Source of the DNA: a bacterium 210820-DFI.6.37
GTDB taxonomy: Bacteria; Bacillota; Clostridia; Peptostreptococcales; Anaerovoracaceae
DNA: 52,449 bases
NCBI GenBank assembly: GCA_020558355.1
Contig: JAJCKG010000017.1
Location: 1 to 52,449 of the forward strand
Direction: 5' to 3'
How positions within the stretch are numbered: the first letter of the stretch is position 1; each line of letters begins with the position of its first letter. The position numbers and the translations under genes were made by a program. Positions 32,565 through 44,904 of the stretch are shown piece by piece. Under the pieces are notes generated by a model. That model was not told where the DNA came from and did no database searches. It worked only from the letters and a program-made list of their open reading frames with translations.

Positions 32565-32645
32565 AATATCTACCCCCAAAAAAGCGATGATGAATCTTTA
32601 TCAGTTCAATTCTATAAGGAATTAAGACAAAAATCCACAAGACTT

Positions 32646-32697
32646 TTTCGACAAATTGTGAGCTTTCGGTGAAACTTCTTGTAGTATTTTGTCGAAA
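32646..32697. promoter_or_regulatory. Pair of Spo0A boxes in the divergent region
   Basis: TTTCGACAAA (32646-32655) and TTTGTCGAAA (32688-32697) are perfect inverted copies with 32 bp between. Each contains TGTCGAA, the Spo0A box. One lies in the spacer of the prepilin peptidase promoter, and both are upstream of the phosphorelay gene. Confidence 0.65.
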
Positions 32698-32707
32698 TTG
32701 GTAGAAT
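32679..32707 (+). promoter_or_regulatory. Promoter of the prepilin peptidase gene
   Basis: TTGTAG (32679-32684), 17 bp, TAGAAT (32702-32707), overlapped by one Spo0A box. Confidence 0.6.
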
Positions 32708-32739
32708 AAAAAGACGCAGAAACAGGAGATAGAAAAAAC

Positions 32740-33432
32740 ATGCCGAATCTTGCAGTATTATTGGTGAAAATCGCGGCCGCTGTGGCAGTGGGAATTCTGG
32801 CCGGCCACGGAGCCGTTTACATATTTAATAAGATTCCGCCGCGGTGGCTTTGTGATTATGGAGAAGAGCCGGGAGAAGATCTGAAGGACCCCGGAAGACA
32901 GAGGGTCAAAGGCATTCCCTGGAAATGGGCCTTTTCCGGTTTTTTCGCCGCGGGAGCTATCCGGCTTGTGGTCTTTGACTGGGCCTTTGCCGCTGCCGCG
33001 CTGGTTTTCTGCTGGGCACTTTTAGAAATTGCCCTCGCGGATCAAAAATATGGAATCATTCCAGATCAGTTCGCGGTTCTTACAGCGGTTTCCGCTTTGG
33101 GCTTTATCCCTTATCACAGCAGCTTTCTGCAGCCTGTGTGGGGGATGCTTCTGGGCGGCGGCGTCATGCTGCTGTCCGCGCTTTTAGGGAAGCTGCTGTT
33201 TAAAAAAGAATCGCTGGGCTTTGGGGACGTGAAGCTTTTTGCGGCTATGGGACTTGCCTTGGGTTTTCGCGGCACACTGGCCGTATTGGTGCTGTCTTCC
33301 GTAAGCAGCGCGGTCATCTTCGGATGCCTGCTGGCCGCGGGAAAAGTCAGGAAAGAGGACATGCTTCCCCTGGGGCCGTATATCTGCGGGGCGGGGATAT
33401 TTTATGGAGTAATTGTCTGGCCGCTGTTGTAA
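32740..33432 (+). CDS. A24-family prepilin peptidase
   Basis: Membrane aspartyl protease that trims leader peptides of type IV pilin-like proteins. The 230 residues have about seven helices. The two catalytic aspartates are Asp101 (ALADQKYGIIPD) and Asp163 (LGFGDVKLFAAMGL, the GxGD signature). It lacks the N-terminal methylase domain with paired CxxC motifs found in PilD/ComC, so it is a short form. No pilin, ATPase or secretin gene is near. Confidence 0.88.
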   Translation: MPNLAVLLVKIAAAVAVGILAGHGAVYIFNKIPPRWLCDYGEEPGEDLKDPGRQRVKGIPWKWAFSGFFAAGAIRLVVFDWAFAAAALVFCWALLEIALADQKYGIIPDQFAVLTAVSALGFIPYHSSFLQPVWGMLLGGGVMLLSALLGKLLFKKESLGFGDVKLFAAMGLALGFRGTLAVLVLSSVSSAVIFGCLLAAGKVRKEDMLPLGPYICGAGIFYGVIVWPLL

Positions 33433-33454
33433 AAATGGAGATTTCATATATAAT
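33427..33454 (+). promoter_or_regulatory. Promoter of the yhbY unit
   Basis: TTGTAA (33427-33432, overlapping the peptidase stop), 16 bp, TATAAT (33449-33454). The roughly 65-nt leader that follows is very GC-rich and should fold. Confidence 0.55.
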
Positions 33455-33528
33455 AGAGGAAGAATATTTTTTGCGGCGGCGGGTCCTCGCCTGAGGGCCG
33501 CGGAGGTCGCCTGCGAAAGGAGTTTTTT

Positions 33529-33825
33529 ATGATTACAGGTAAACAGAGAAGCTTTTTGAAAAGGCTGGCCCATGATCTTGAGCCAACTGTTTTTTTAGGA
33601 AAAAGCGGACTGACGGAAAATATAAAGAAAGAAATGGAAACCGGATTTGAGTCAAGGGAGCTGGTTAAGGCGAAGATTCAGGAGAGCTGCGGGCTGGATC
33701 CCAAAGAGGTGGCGACGCAGCTGGCGCAGGAGCTGAACGCGGAGTTTGTGCAGGCTATTGGCCGGAAATTTGTGCTTTACCGGGAATCAAAGGATAACAA
33801 AAAAATCCAGCTGCCCCGGAAATAG
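33529..33825 (+). CDS. yhbY: YhbY-type CRM-domain RNA-binding protein
   Basis: A 98-residue CRM domain that associates with pre-50S particles. Motifs are LTGKQRSFLKRLAHDLEPTV-like MITGKQRSFLKRLAHDLEPT, VFLGKSGLTENIKKEM, ALESRELVKAKI-like FESRELVKAKIQESC, and the GRKFVLYRES end. Starts behind GAAAGGAG and is followed by truA after 60 bp. Confidence 0.93.
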   Translation: MITGKQRSFLKRLAHDLEPTVFLGKSGLTENIKKEMETGFESRELVKAKIQESCGLDPKEVATQLAQELNAEFVQAIGRKFVLYRESKDNKKIQLPRK

Positions 33826-33885
33826 AGCGGGCGCGGGATCAGGCGCTCTGGCGGGAAAACGGGCCGGGCCTGAGGAGAAAAAATT

Positions 33886-34683
33886 ATGGAACGAAATTTT
33901 TTGCTTACCATTGAATATGATGGGACAGGCTTTTGCGGATGGCAGAGACAGCCGGACAAGCTGACGGTGCAGGGAGCTTTAGAGAAAGCCTTAAGCACCG
34001 TTCTTGGAAAAGAAATCCAGGTCAATGGAACCAGCAGAACGGACGCGGGCGTTCACGCCTATGGACAGAGGGCCAGCTTTCGGGGCGAGTTCGGCATTCC
34101 TTCGGACAAGCTGGCTTTTGCGGTGAACAATCGGCTGGCGGGAGGCATGAAGGGAAAGAATATCCCCGGCCCCATACGGATTACCGATGTAAAGGAAATG
34201 CCGCTGGATTTTCACGCCAGGTTTGACGCGAAGGGAAAGACTTATATTTACCGGATACGAAACTGCGGCATACCGGATGTGTTTCAAAGGAATTACTGCT
34301 ATCAGATCATCCGGCCCCTGGATATAGAGGCTATGAAAGCCGCTGCGGAACCGATAATTGGCACCCATGATTTTGCCTGCTTTCAGGCTTCCGGAGGAAC
34401 CCCTAGGGAAACTACGGTAAGGACCGTGTACCGGCTGGAGGTGGTCCGGGAGGGGCAGGATATTTTCCTTGTGATTACCGGAGACGGATTTTTGTACAAT
34501 ATGGTCCGGATCATAACGGGAACACTGATAGAAGCCGGTCTGGGAAAACGGCAGCCCGCACAGGTAGCCGCGGCCATTGAAAGCGGGGACCGGCGGAACG
34601 CGGGGCATACAGCGCCGCCGCAGGGTCTGTATTTGAAACAGGTATACTATGAATTAGAGGAGGTACCAGGATATGATAGATAA
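33886..34683 (+). CDS. truA: tRNA pseudouridine synthase A
   Basis: Makes pseudouridine at positions 38-40 of tRNA anticodon stems. The 265 residues begin [19 protein letters not shown]. The catalytic Asp53 is in [27 protein letters not shown] and [15 protein letters not shown] are also typical. Overlaps the next gene by 11 bp. Confidence 0.96.
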   Translation: MERNFLLTIEYDGTGFCGWQRQPDKLTVQGALEKALSTVLGKEIQVNGTSRTDAGVHAYGQRASFRGEFGIPSDKLAFAVNNRLAGGMKGKNIPGPIRITDVKEMPLDFHARFDAKGKTYIYRIRNCGIPDVFQRNYCYQIIRPLDIEAMKAAAEPIIGTHDFACFQASGGTPRETTVRTVYRLEVVREGQDIFLVITGDGFLYNMVRIITGTLIEAGLGKRQPAQVAAAIESGDRRNAGHTAPPQGLYLKQVYYELEEVPGYDR

Positions 34684-35134
34684 ACGCCCGGGATGGGATG
34701 AATATTTTATGGAAATGGCGGAACTGACAGCGAAAAGATCCACCTGTCTGAGACGGCAGGTAGGAGCGGTAATCGTTCAGGACAAGCATATTATCGCCAC
34801 CGGATATAACGGAGCGCCCCGGGGACTGGAGCACTGCGGACAGCGGGAAGGCGGATGTCTGCGCCAGCAGCTTGGGATCCCCTCCGGACAGCGCCATGAG
34901 CTGTGCAGGGCGCTCCACGCGGAGCAGAACGCTATTATACAGGCAGCGACCTTAGGACACAGCATTGAAGGCGCGACCATCTACATAACGAACCAGCCAT
35001 GTATCATCTGCGCTAAGATGATCATCAATGCCGGAATTCGGAGGATCGTTGTCAAAGACGGCTATCCGGATCAGATGTCTGTCGATATTCTGGCCGAAGC
35101 CGGACTTAAAATCGTAATGTTAGGAGATCAATAA
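34673..35134 (+). CDS. comEB: dCMP deaminase
   Basis: Zinc enzyme converting dCMP to dUMP, feeding dTMP synthesis; called ComEB in Bacillus. The 153 residues carry the zinc and catalytic motif His82-Ala-Glu84 (ALHAEQNAI) and Pro-Cys110-x-x-Cys113 (QPCIICAKM). The insertion [20 protein letters not shown] is typical of dCMP deaminases rather than tRNA adenosine deaminases. Coupled to truA by overlap. Confidence 0.92.
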   Translation: MIDKRPGWDEYFMEMAELTAKRSTCLRRQVGAVIVQDKHIIATGYNGAPRGLEHCGQREGGCLRQQLGIPSGQRHELCRALHAEQNAIIQAATLGHSIEGATIYITNQPCIICAKMIINAGIRRIVVKDGYPDQMSVDILAEAGLKIVMLGDQ

Positions 35135-35136
35135 CT

Positions 35137-36258
35137 GTGGAGATCAACTATTTTATATTATGGGCGTCCTTTCTCACTTCCTTTGTGCTGGCCCTGATTT
35201 TTACGCCGGCGGCCATCTGGCTGGCCCCCAGAATCGGAGCCATGGATATTCCAAAGGATGAGAGAAGAGTCCACAGCAAGCCGATCCCCCGGTTTGGCGG
35301 GATGGCAATATTCATCGGCATTATGACAGCGGAGCTGCTGTTCATTATGCCTGCCTTTATACCGGGAAAAAGCATCGGCGGGATCCTTACGGGAGGCGCG
35401 CTGATCTATCTTTTCGGTGTGATCGATGATCTGAAGGATATCAGCCCAAAGCTGAAGCTGCTGGGGCAGATCGCCGCGGCGTGTGTCGTGTACGCTTCCG
35501 GAATCCGGCTCAGCTTTGTCGGTGTCGTTTTGGGCGGCAGCAATACCGCCCTGGCCACAGGTCTTACCTTTTTTCTTACGGTTCTCTGGATTGTGGCCAT
35601 TATCAACGCCATTAACCTGGTAGACGGTCTGGACGGTCTGGCTGCCGGAATCGCGGCCATTTCCTCCCTGTGTATCGCCTATGCCGGCTTTATTCACGGA
35701 CACTATGTGGCGGCTACCGCTATGCTTACGGTAGCCGGAGGCGCGCTGGGCTTTCTTCCTTACAATTTTCATCCGGCAAAGATCTTTATGGGGGACGGCG
35801 GATCCCAGTTCCTGGGCTTTTGTCTCGCCACCTTTTCCCTGATCCAGCCGGTAAAGAGCGCCACCATCGTCGCGGTAGCGGTTCCCGCTCTGGTGCTGGG
35901 ACTTCCCATTTTCGACACAGTCTTTGCCATTCTGCGCAGGATTATCCGCAGACAGTCCATCGTTGTGGCGGACAAGGAGCATCTGCATCACCGGATCATG
36001 CGGGCCGGCTTCGGACAGCGCCGGGCGGTCATGCTTATGTACTGTATCAGCGGCATCATGGGCGTTGTCGCCGTAGAATACAGCCGATCCTCCATGGTGG
36101 AATGCCTGGGGCTTTTGGCCATCGCGGTTATGCTGCTGTATGTGCTTCTTTCTGATACCAGCAATAAAAAAATCGAGCTGAACGCGGTTAATATCCGAAA
36201 AGAAGAGGAAAAAGAAAAGAAAGCAAGCAAGGAAAAGAAACACGGGAAAGAAGAATGA
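35137..36258 (+). CDS. tagO: Undecaprenyl-phosphate GlcNAc-1-phosphate transferase (TagO/WecA type)
   Basis: Starts wall teichoic acid or another surface polymer by moving a sugar-phosphate to undecaprenyl phosphate. The 373 residues have about 10-11 helices. Acidic catalytic motifs are GVIDDLKDI, NLVDGLDGLAAGI and KIFMGDGGSQFLGF, then the His-rich ADKEHLHHRIMRAGF loop. The C-terminal 35 residues are a charged Lys/Glu tail. It starts at GTG 35137, 2 bases after the deaminase stop, behind TTAGGAGA, and overlaps the MATE gene by ATGA. Confidence 0.92.
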   Translation: MEINYFILWASFLTSFVLALIFTPAAIWLAPRIGAMDIPKDERRVHSKPIPRFGGMAIFIGIMTAELLFIMPAFIPGKSIGGILTGGALIYLFGVIDDLKDISPKLKLLGQIAAACVVYASGIRLSFVGVVLGGSNTALATGLTFFLTVLWIVAIINAINLVDGLDGLAAGIAAISSLCIAYAGFIHGHYVAATAMLTVAGGALGFLPYNFHPAKIFMGDGGSQFLGFCLATFSLIQPVKSATIVAVAVPALVLGLPIFDTVFAILRRIIRRQSIVVADKEHLHHRIMRAGFGQRRAVMLMYCISGIMGVVAVEYSRSSMVECLGLLAIAVMLLYVLLSDTSNKKIELNAVNIRKEEEKEKKASKEKKHGKEE

Positions 36259-37622
36259 TAAAAGAAGAACGTTTGGATTTAAATAACAACCGGGCTCTGC
36301 TGCGGACGCTTGCCGTCGTCGCGCTGCCTATCGCGCTGCAGAGCCTGATCGCGTCTTCTCTGAGCCTGATCGACAATCTGATGGTTGGAAGTCTCGGGGA
36401 AGCGGAACTCAACGCGGTAGGCGTATCTGTGCAGATTTATTTTATTCACTGGATGATGCTGTACGGGTTTACCAGCGGCTCCGCCACCTTTATGGCACAG
36501 TATTTTGGAGCCGGGGATTTTTCAAATATACGGAAAACAACAGGTTTCGCGATAACCGTAAATATGGGCGTAAGCCTGATCTTTTTTTCCGCGGCCATCT
36601 TTTTCCCTGAGCATGTGCTGCGGATTTTCACAGGCTTTCCGCAGATTATCCAGCTGGGGACCGGCTATGTGCGGATGGGAGCCTGCGCCTTTCTGTTCGT
36701 CGCGGTGACTGTGCCCTTTACAACCGCGCTGCGGGCCACACAGCAGACCAGACTGCCGCTTTATATCAGCGGAGCGGCGTTTCTTACCAATACCTTTCTC
36801 AATTATCTGTTTATTTTCGGAAACTGGGGAATGCCGCGCCTGGGAGTAGCGGGAGCGGCTCTTGCGACAATGATTTCGCGGCTTTTGGAAATGACCTTGA
36901 TTTTGTACGTTGTATTCGGAAGGAAAAATAAGATCGCGGGCCCAATAAAAGAGTTTTTCGGCTGGCATAAAGCCTTTGCGGTAAAAATTATAAAAAACGC
37001 GGTCCCGACAACCATCAATGAGACCATGTGGGGACTGGGAACCGCTTTATATGTGGCCGCCTTTGCCCGCATCGGCATTACAGAAGGCGCGGCCATTCAG
37101 GCGTGCAATACGATTAACAACCTGTTTATGCTGGCAGCCTTCAGCGTAGGGGACGCTACCCTGATCCTGGTGGGACAGAAGCTGGGAGAAAAAAAGCTGG
37201 ATGAGGCGTACGGTCTGGCTAAAAAGCTGATTCGGATCGGATTTGTCATCGGAGTGTGCGCGGGCGCCGCTTTGATTCTGTGCGGAAAACCGCTGCTGAG
37301 TCTCTTTGACTTTTCGCCGCGGGGCGCGCGTCTGGCCTTTCTCATACTGGTGGTTTACGGCTGCGTCATGTGGCTGAGCCTTTACAACGCCATGAATGTG
37401 ACCGGCGTGCTGCGGTGCGGCGGGGACACCCGATTTGCCATGCTGGCGGATGTGCTGACCGTATGGTGCATCGGCGTGCCTATGGCGTTTATCACAGCGT
37501 TGGCGCTGCACTGGCCTATCTACTTTGCGGTTATGGCGGTAAAGACAGAGGAAGTCGTAAAGGGGCTGCTTGTTACAAAACGGTTTTTCTCTAAAAAATG
37601 GGTAAAAAATGTGATTTCCTGA
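36255..37622 (+). CDS. MATE-family efflux transporter
   Basis: A 455-residue cation-coupled exporter with about 12 helices in two homologous halves: VVALPIALQSLIASSLSLID at the start of the first, and a second beginning near FGWHKAFAVKIIKNAVPTTI. QYFGAGDFSNIRKTTG and QKLGEKKLDEAYGLAKKLI are the paired loop motifs. The substrate is unknown. It overlaps tagO by 4 bp, making it the last gene of the yhbY-truA-comEB-tagO run. Confidence 0.9.
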   Translation: MIKEERLDLNNNRALLRTLAVVALPIALQSLIASSLSLIDNLMVGSLGEAELNAVGVSVQIYFIHWMMLYGFTSGSATFMAQYFGAGDFSNIRKTTGFAITVNMGVSLIFFSAAIFFPEHVLRIFTGFPQIIQLGTGYVRMGACAFLFVAVTVPFTTALRATQQTRLPLYISGAAFLTNTFLNYLFIFGNWGMPRLGVAGAALATMISRLLEMTLILYVVFGRKNKIAGPIKEFFGWHKAFAVKIIKNAVPTTINETMWGLGTALYVAAFARIGITEGAAIQACNTINNLFMLAAFSVGDATLILVGQKLGEKKLDEAYGLAKKLIRIGFVIGVCAGAALILCGKPLLSLFDFSPRGARLAFLILVVYGCVMWLSLYNAMNVTGVLRCGGDTRFAMLADVLTVWCIGVPMAFITALALHWPIYFAVMAVKTEEVVKGLLVTKRFFSKKWVKNVIS

Positions 37623-37854
37623 TGAGAAGCGGAGAAAAAAACCGAAAAAAGTTAAAATTGAGATAGACTATCTCAAAAAGTAGAAAATATCATATAAATC
37701 GTAAAAAGCGCCGGAGAAAAAATGAGAAGCGCGTCATGTGAGAATTTTCTAAAAAGACTATAAAAAAGTCAAAATGAGACTTTAAGAAAAATGAGGAATT
37801 CGAAACAGCAAACTAATTAAAAAAATGGGGAATGACGAGACAAGTTTATGGGAT

Positions 37855-37892
37855 AAAAAGGAGGGGACTCTGCTAAGAGGGCTCTCTTTTTT
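37855..37892 (+). terminator. Possible intrinsic terminator
   Basis: AAAAAG pairs with CTTTTT around an inner CTCT-GCTA-AGAG hairpin, followed by a T-run. The transcript it would end is unclear, since the MATE gene stops 230 bp earlier. Confidence 0.45.
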
Positions 37893-37991
37893 ACATGAAT
37901 CCTGAAAATGAGAAAAGTTTGAAAATGTTAGAATTTATCGGATTTACTGGCCTAAAATGGTAAAAAAGTTTTGACTAATTTTTAACAATTC

Positions 37992-38029
37992 TTTACTTTT
38001 GAATGAAAAGGTTTATAATAAGCTATAAT
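37992..38029 (+). promoter_or_regulatory. Promoter region of the atp operon
   Basis: TTTACT (37992-37997), 16 bp, TATAAT (38014-38019); a second TATAAT follows at 38024-38029 with TTGAAT 19 bp upstream. Either may be used; the leader is about 140 nt. Confidence 0.55.
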
Positions 38030-38168
38030 GGCAAAAAAGTTATTCAATTCCATGAATGACGGAACAGAACAGAAAAAAGTCAAACCGCAAAAGCCAGAAA
38101 AAATCTTACATACATGGAGAAAAACGCGGGAAAGCCATGTTCCATGGGAAAAGGAGCGATGAAGCAGA

Positions 38169-38492
38169 TTGAGTTACGGATTGGGAGCAATTGCAGGACT
38201 GATATTCGGAGGCATCATAGGACAATTGAAAAACCTTTTTATCTGGCAGAGCTATCTGCGAAAGCGCGGCGCAAAGGACGCGGGTCCGGACAGCGCGGGC
38301 AGCGTGTACGGAAGAGCCATGGTCAGCTACTTTGTAAACATACTGACATTGGCGGCGGCCTTTTTTTGCAGGAATATGGTTCCCTTCAGCGGCATAGCGT
38401 TCCTTATAGGGACAGCGGTCGCCTTAACCATTATGAATAAGGTTCTGGCAATACAGCAGAAAAGAGCAGAAGACAGACGAAAGGAGGTTTGA
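38169..38492 (+). CDS. atpI: ATP synthase subunit I-like membrane protein
   Basis: A 107-residue protein with membrane segments near 5-22, 47-67 and 72-92. AtpI helps assemble the c-ring, and its position as first gene of the operon supports the call more than its variable sequence. The start is TTG 38169 (SYGLGAIAGLIFGG), because a TGA lies three codons upstream in frame and no ATG fits. An ATG-starting frame on the same DNA (38114) is an overlap artefact. Confidence 0.75.
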   Translation: MSYGLGAIAGLIFGGIIGQLKNLFIWQSYLRKRGAKDAGPDSAGSVYGRAMVSYFVNILTLAAAFFCRNMVPFSGIAFLIGTAVALTIMNKVLAIQQKRAEDRRKEV

Positions 38493-38497
38493 AGACG

Positions 38498-39169
38498 ATG
38501 ATAGAATCACTGAATTCAATAGGAATTTCAAATGGGATGATCACCAGCGCAGTGATCACAATTATATTATGCCTGCTTTCCGTTATTGCGGGAAGACGGC
38601 TCCAGACCGTACCTTCAGGATTGCAGAATGTCGCGGAGTGGGCGATTGGGAGCTTGTACAACTTTTTCGAAGGCATCATGGGCTCTAAAGCGTGTAAGCA
38701 GTATTTCCCGCTGATCGGGACGCTGTTTATCTACATTCTGTTCTGCAACTATTCCGGGCTGCTTCCGGGAGCCGGACATATTCCGGGGCTGGCGGCGCCT
38801 ACCAGTTCAATCAACTGCCCTATGGCAATGGCCATCATCGTATTTGTCACGATGTTTGCCGCCGGGATAAAAGAGCATAAAGGAATGGGATATTTCAAGC
38901 ATTACTTTAAGCCATTCGCGTTTCTCTTTCCACTGATGCTCCTTGAAGACCTTGTTAAACCGGTGTCGCTGACACTTCGTCTTTACGGGAACATATTCGG
39001 AGAAGAGACGGTAACATCATCATTTTTTGATCTGGTACCAATCGGACTCCCTGTAGTAATGCAGGCACTCAGCGTCCTGATGGGACTGATCCAGGCACTT
39101 GTATTTTCACTTCTGGCAAGCATCTATATAAAAGAAGCCATGCCGGAAGAGGAAGAAGAGCATCTTTAG
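38498..39169 (+). CDS. atpB: ATP synthase F0 subunit a
   Basis: Stator channel subunit that passes ions to the c-ring. From ATG 38498, after AAAGGAGGT, it is 223 residues with about five or six helices. The conserved Arg is in VSLTLRLYGNIFGEET, and the end is LMGLIQALVFSLLASIYIKEA. A TTG at 38489 is too close to the ribosome site to be the start. Confidence 0.94.
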   Translation: MIESLNSIGISNGMITSAVITIILCLLSVIAGRRLQTVPSGLQNVAEWAIGSLYNFFEGIMGSKACKQYFPLIGTLFIYILFCNYSGLLPGAGHIPGLAAPTSSINCPMAMAIIVFVTMFAAGIKEHKGMGYFKHYFKPFAFLFPLMLLEDLVKPVSLTLRLYGNIFGEETVTSSFFDLVPIGLPVVMQALSVLMGLIQALVFSLLASIYIKEAMPEEEEEHL

Positions 39170-39205
39170 GATGTGAAAGCATAATCAAACAATTTGTAAC
39201 CATGA

Positions 39206-39445
<240 letters not shown>

Positions 39446-39493
39446 CGCGCGTATGGCTTATATACAAATCTGCAAGGGAAGGAAGGTAACACC

Positions 39494-39987
39494 ATGGTAG
39501 AAGCATTAGGAATGAGTTTAACAGAGTTTATATTTTACCTGATTAACTTCCTGATTCTGGTGGGCTGCTTGACCAAGTTCTTATACAAGCCGTTTTTGAA
39601 TGTTCTGGAGACGAGAAAACAGTCCATTCAGGACGCGCTTGATAACGCGGAGCTGACCAACAAAAGAGCCGATGAAAAGATGGAAAACTATAACCGGCAG
39701 ATCGCGAAACTGGAAGAACAGGGAAGAGAGATCATAAAAGAGGCAAAAGTCCGCGCCGACTCGCAGGCCGCGGCGATTGTGGATGAGGCCAACGCCAAGG
39801 CAGGCCAAATCATCGCTGCCGCTGAAAAGCAGATCGAACTGGAACGGCAGAAGGCCCTGGAGGATATGAAGCAGCAGGTGGCTGCTCTGGCTTTGCTTGC
39901 CGCTGAAAAGATCATCGAGCGGAATATCGCGCAGATCGGGCAGGAAAAAATCGTAGACGAAATCATTGAACAGGCAGGTAGCAGACA

Positions 39988-40000
<13 letters not shown>
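39494..40000 (+). CDS. atpF: ATP synthase F0 subunit b
   Basis: Peripheral stalk subunit, 168 residues. There is one N-terminal membrane helix (LTEFIFYLINFLILVGCL, about 9-26), followed by a long charged coiled coil to the C-terminus. It overlaps atpH by 13 bp. Confidence 0.93.
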
Positions 40001-42059
<2,059 letters not shown>

Positions 42060-42091
42060 AATAAATCAATAGAAAAGAAGGAGGTGTTGTA

Positions 42092-42958
42092 ATGGCTACC
42101 AGCAGTATGCAGGACATAAAGCGGCGGATCAAGAGTGTCAACAGCACGGAACATATTACAAACGCCATGAAACTGGTGTCAGCCGGCAAACTGAGAAAAG
42201 CCAAAGCCACCTTTGAAAAGACCAACGAGAATTTTCAATATATTACCCATTCCATTGCGGAAATTTTCAATAACAGCAGCGAGGTCCCAGCGCATTATCT
42301 CCTTGGAAACAGGGAAATCAAGACCACCTGTTATATTATCGTAACCAGCTGTAAGGGGCTCTGCGGAGGCTTTAATTCCAACGTGATAAAAGAAGCGGAG
42401 CGGGAGATCCTGGCGGACTGGGAAAAACCGGTGATTGTCGCGATCGGGACCAAAGGAAAGGAATACTTTGAAAAACGGGGCTATGATATATACAGCGAGT
42501 ATCTGGCTCCGCCGGAGAGCATTTCCTTCCTGGAAACACAGGAAATGAGCAGGCCGATCATTGACATGTACAACTCGGGCGAGATCGATGAAGTGGTTCT
42601 GATTTATACATCCTTTATCAGCAGTCTGGAACAGGAAGTAAAAAATATTACGCTGCTTCCTTTTGATATTGAAAAGGACCCTGAAATCATGAGACTGGAA
42701 AAAATGGTGGAATACGAGCCATCGGTAGAAGCGGTGTTTAACTATCTGGTTCCAAAATACGTAGAGATGATGATCTACTCGGCCGTAGTTGAATCCGCCA
42801 CCTGTGAACACGCCGCAAGGCGTATGGCTATGGAAAACGCCACCGATAATGCCAGGGAGATGCTGGAAAGCCTGTCCCTGTATTACAACAGAGCCCGGCA
42901 GTCGGCTATCACCGATGAAATCATCGAAATCGTGGCCGGGTCCGAGGCGCAGAAATAA
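42092..42958 (+). CDS. atpG: ATP synthase F1 subunit gamma
   Basis: Central rotor shaft, 288 residues. The N-terminal helix has DIKRRIKSVNSTEHITNAMK and LVSAGKLRKAKA; the middle has TSCKGLCGGFNSNVIKEA; the C-terminal helix has RRMAMENATDNAREML and YNRARQSAITDEIIEIVAG. Confidence 0.97.
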   Translation: MATSSMQDIKRRIKSVNSTEHITNAMKLVSAGKLRKAKATFEKTNENFQYITHSIAEIFNNSSEVPAHYLLGNREIKTTCYIIVTSCKGLCGGFNSNVIKEAEREILADWEKPVIVAIGTKGKEYFEKRGYDIYSEYLAPPESISFLETQEMSRPIIDMYNSGEIDEVVLIYTSFISSLEQEVKNITLLPFDIEKDPEIMRLEKMVEYEPSVEAVFNYLVPKYVEMMIYSAVVESATCEHAARRMAMENATDNAREMLESLSLYYNRARQSAITDEIIEIVAGSEAQK

Positions 42959-42962
42959 TTAG

Positions 42963-44796
<1,834 letters not shown>

Positions 44797-44820
44797 GCCT
44801 GCCGGCGCGTTGCGAAAAAA

Positions 44821-44862
44821 CGGCGGTAAGGGGAGAAAATCCTCTTACCGCCGTAGTTTTTT
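44821..44862. terminator. Strong bidirectional terminator after the atp operon
   Basis: CGGCGGTAAGGGGA (44821-44834) and TCCTCTTACCGCCG (44840-44853) pair over 14 bp with a GAAAA loop and are followed by TAGTTTTTTT. The minus strand has TTTTTT after the same stem, so it also serves the convergent permease gene. Confidence 0.92.
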
Positions 44863-44904
44863 TGCGTCTAAACATGGGTGCTCCAGGCCAAAGGAGCGGA
44901 CCTT

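Larger units (their letters stand above)
37623..38168. other. Long AT-rich intergenic region before the ATP synthase operon
   Basis: About 545 bp with no supported gene. It has a perfect 8-bp hairpin TTGAGATA-GAC-TATCTCAA (37658-37676), ATGAGAAGCG twice (near 37622 and 37719), several AAAATGAGA-like repeats, a possible terminator at 37855-37892 and promoter elements from 37992. Confidence 0.6.

Noticed and set aside
35158..36243. 361-residue minus-strand open frame
   Set aside because: Antisense to the TagO/WecA gene, rich in residues typical of reversed membrane-protein codons.
38114..38440. ATG-starting 108-residue frame over atpI
   Set aside because: It is polar and Arg-rich, unlike AtpI; the TTG frame at 38169 gives membrane helices in the right place.
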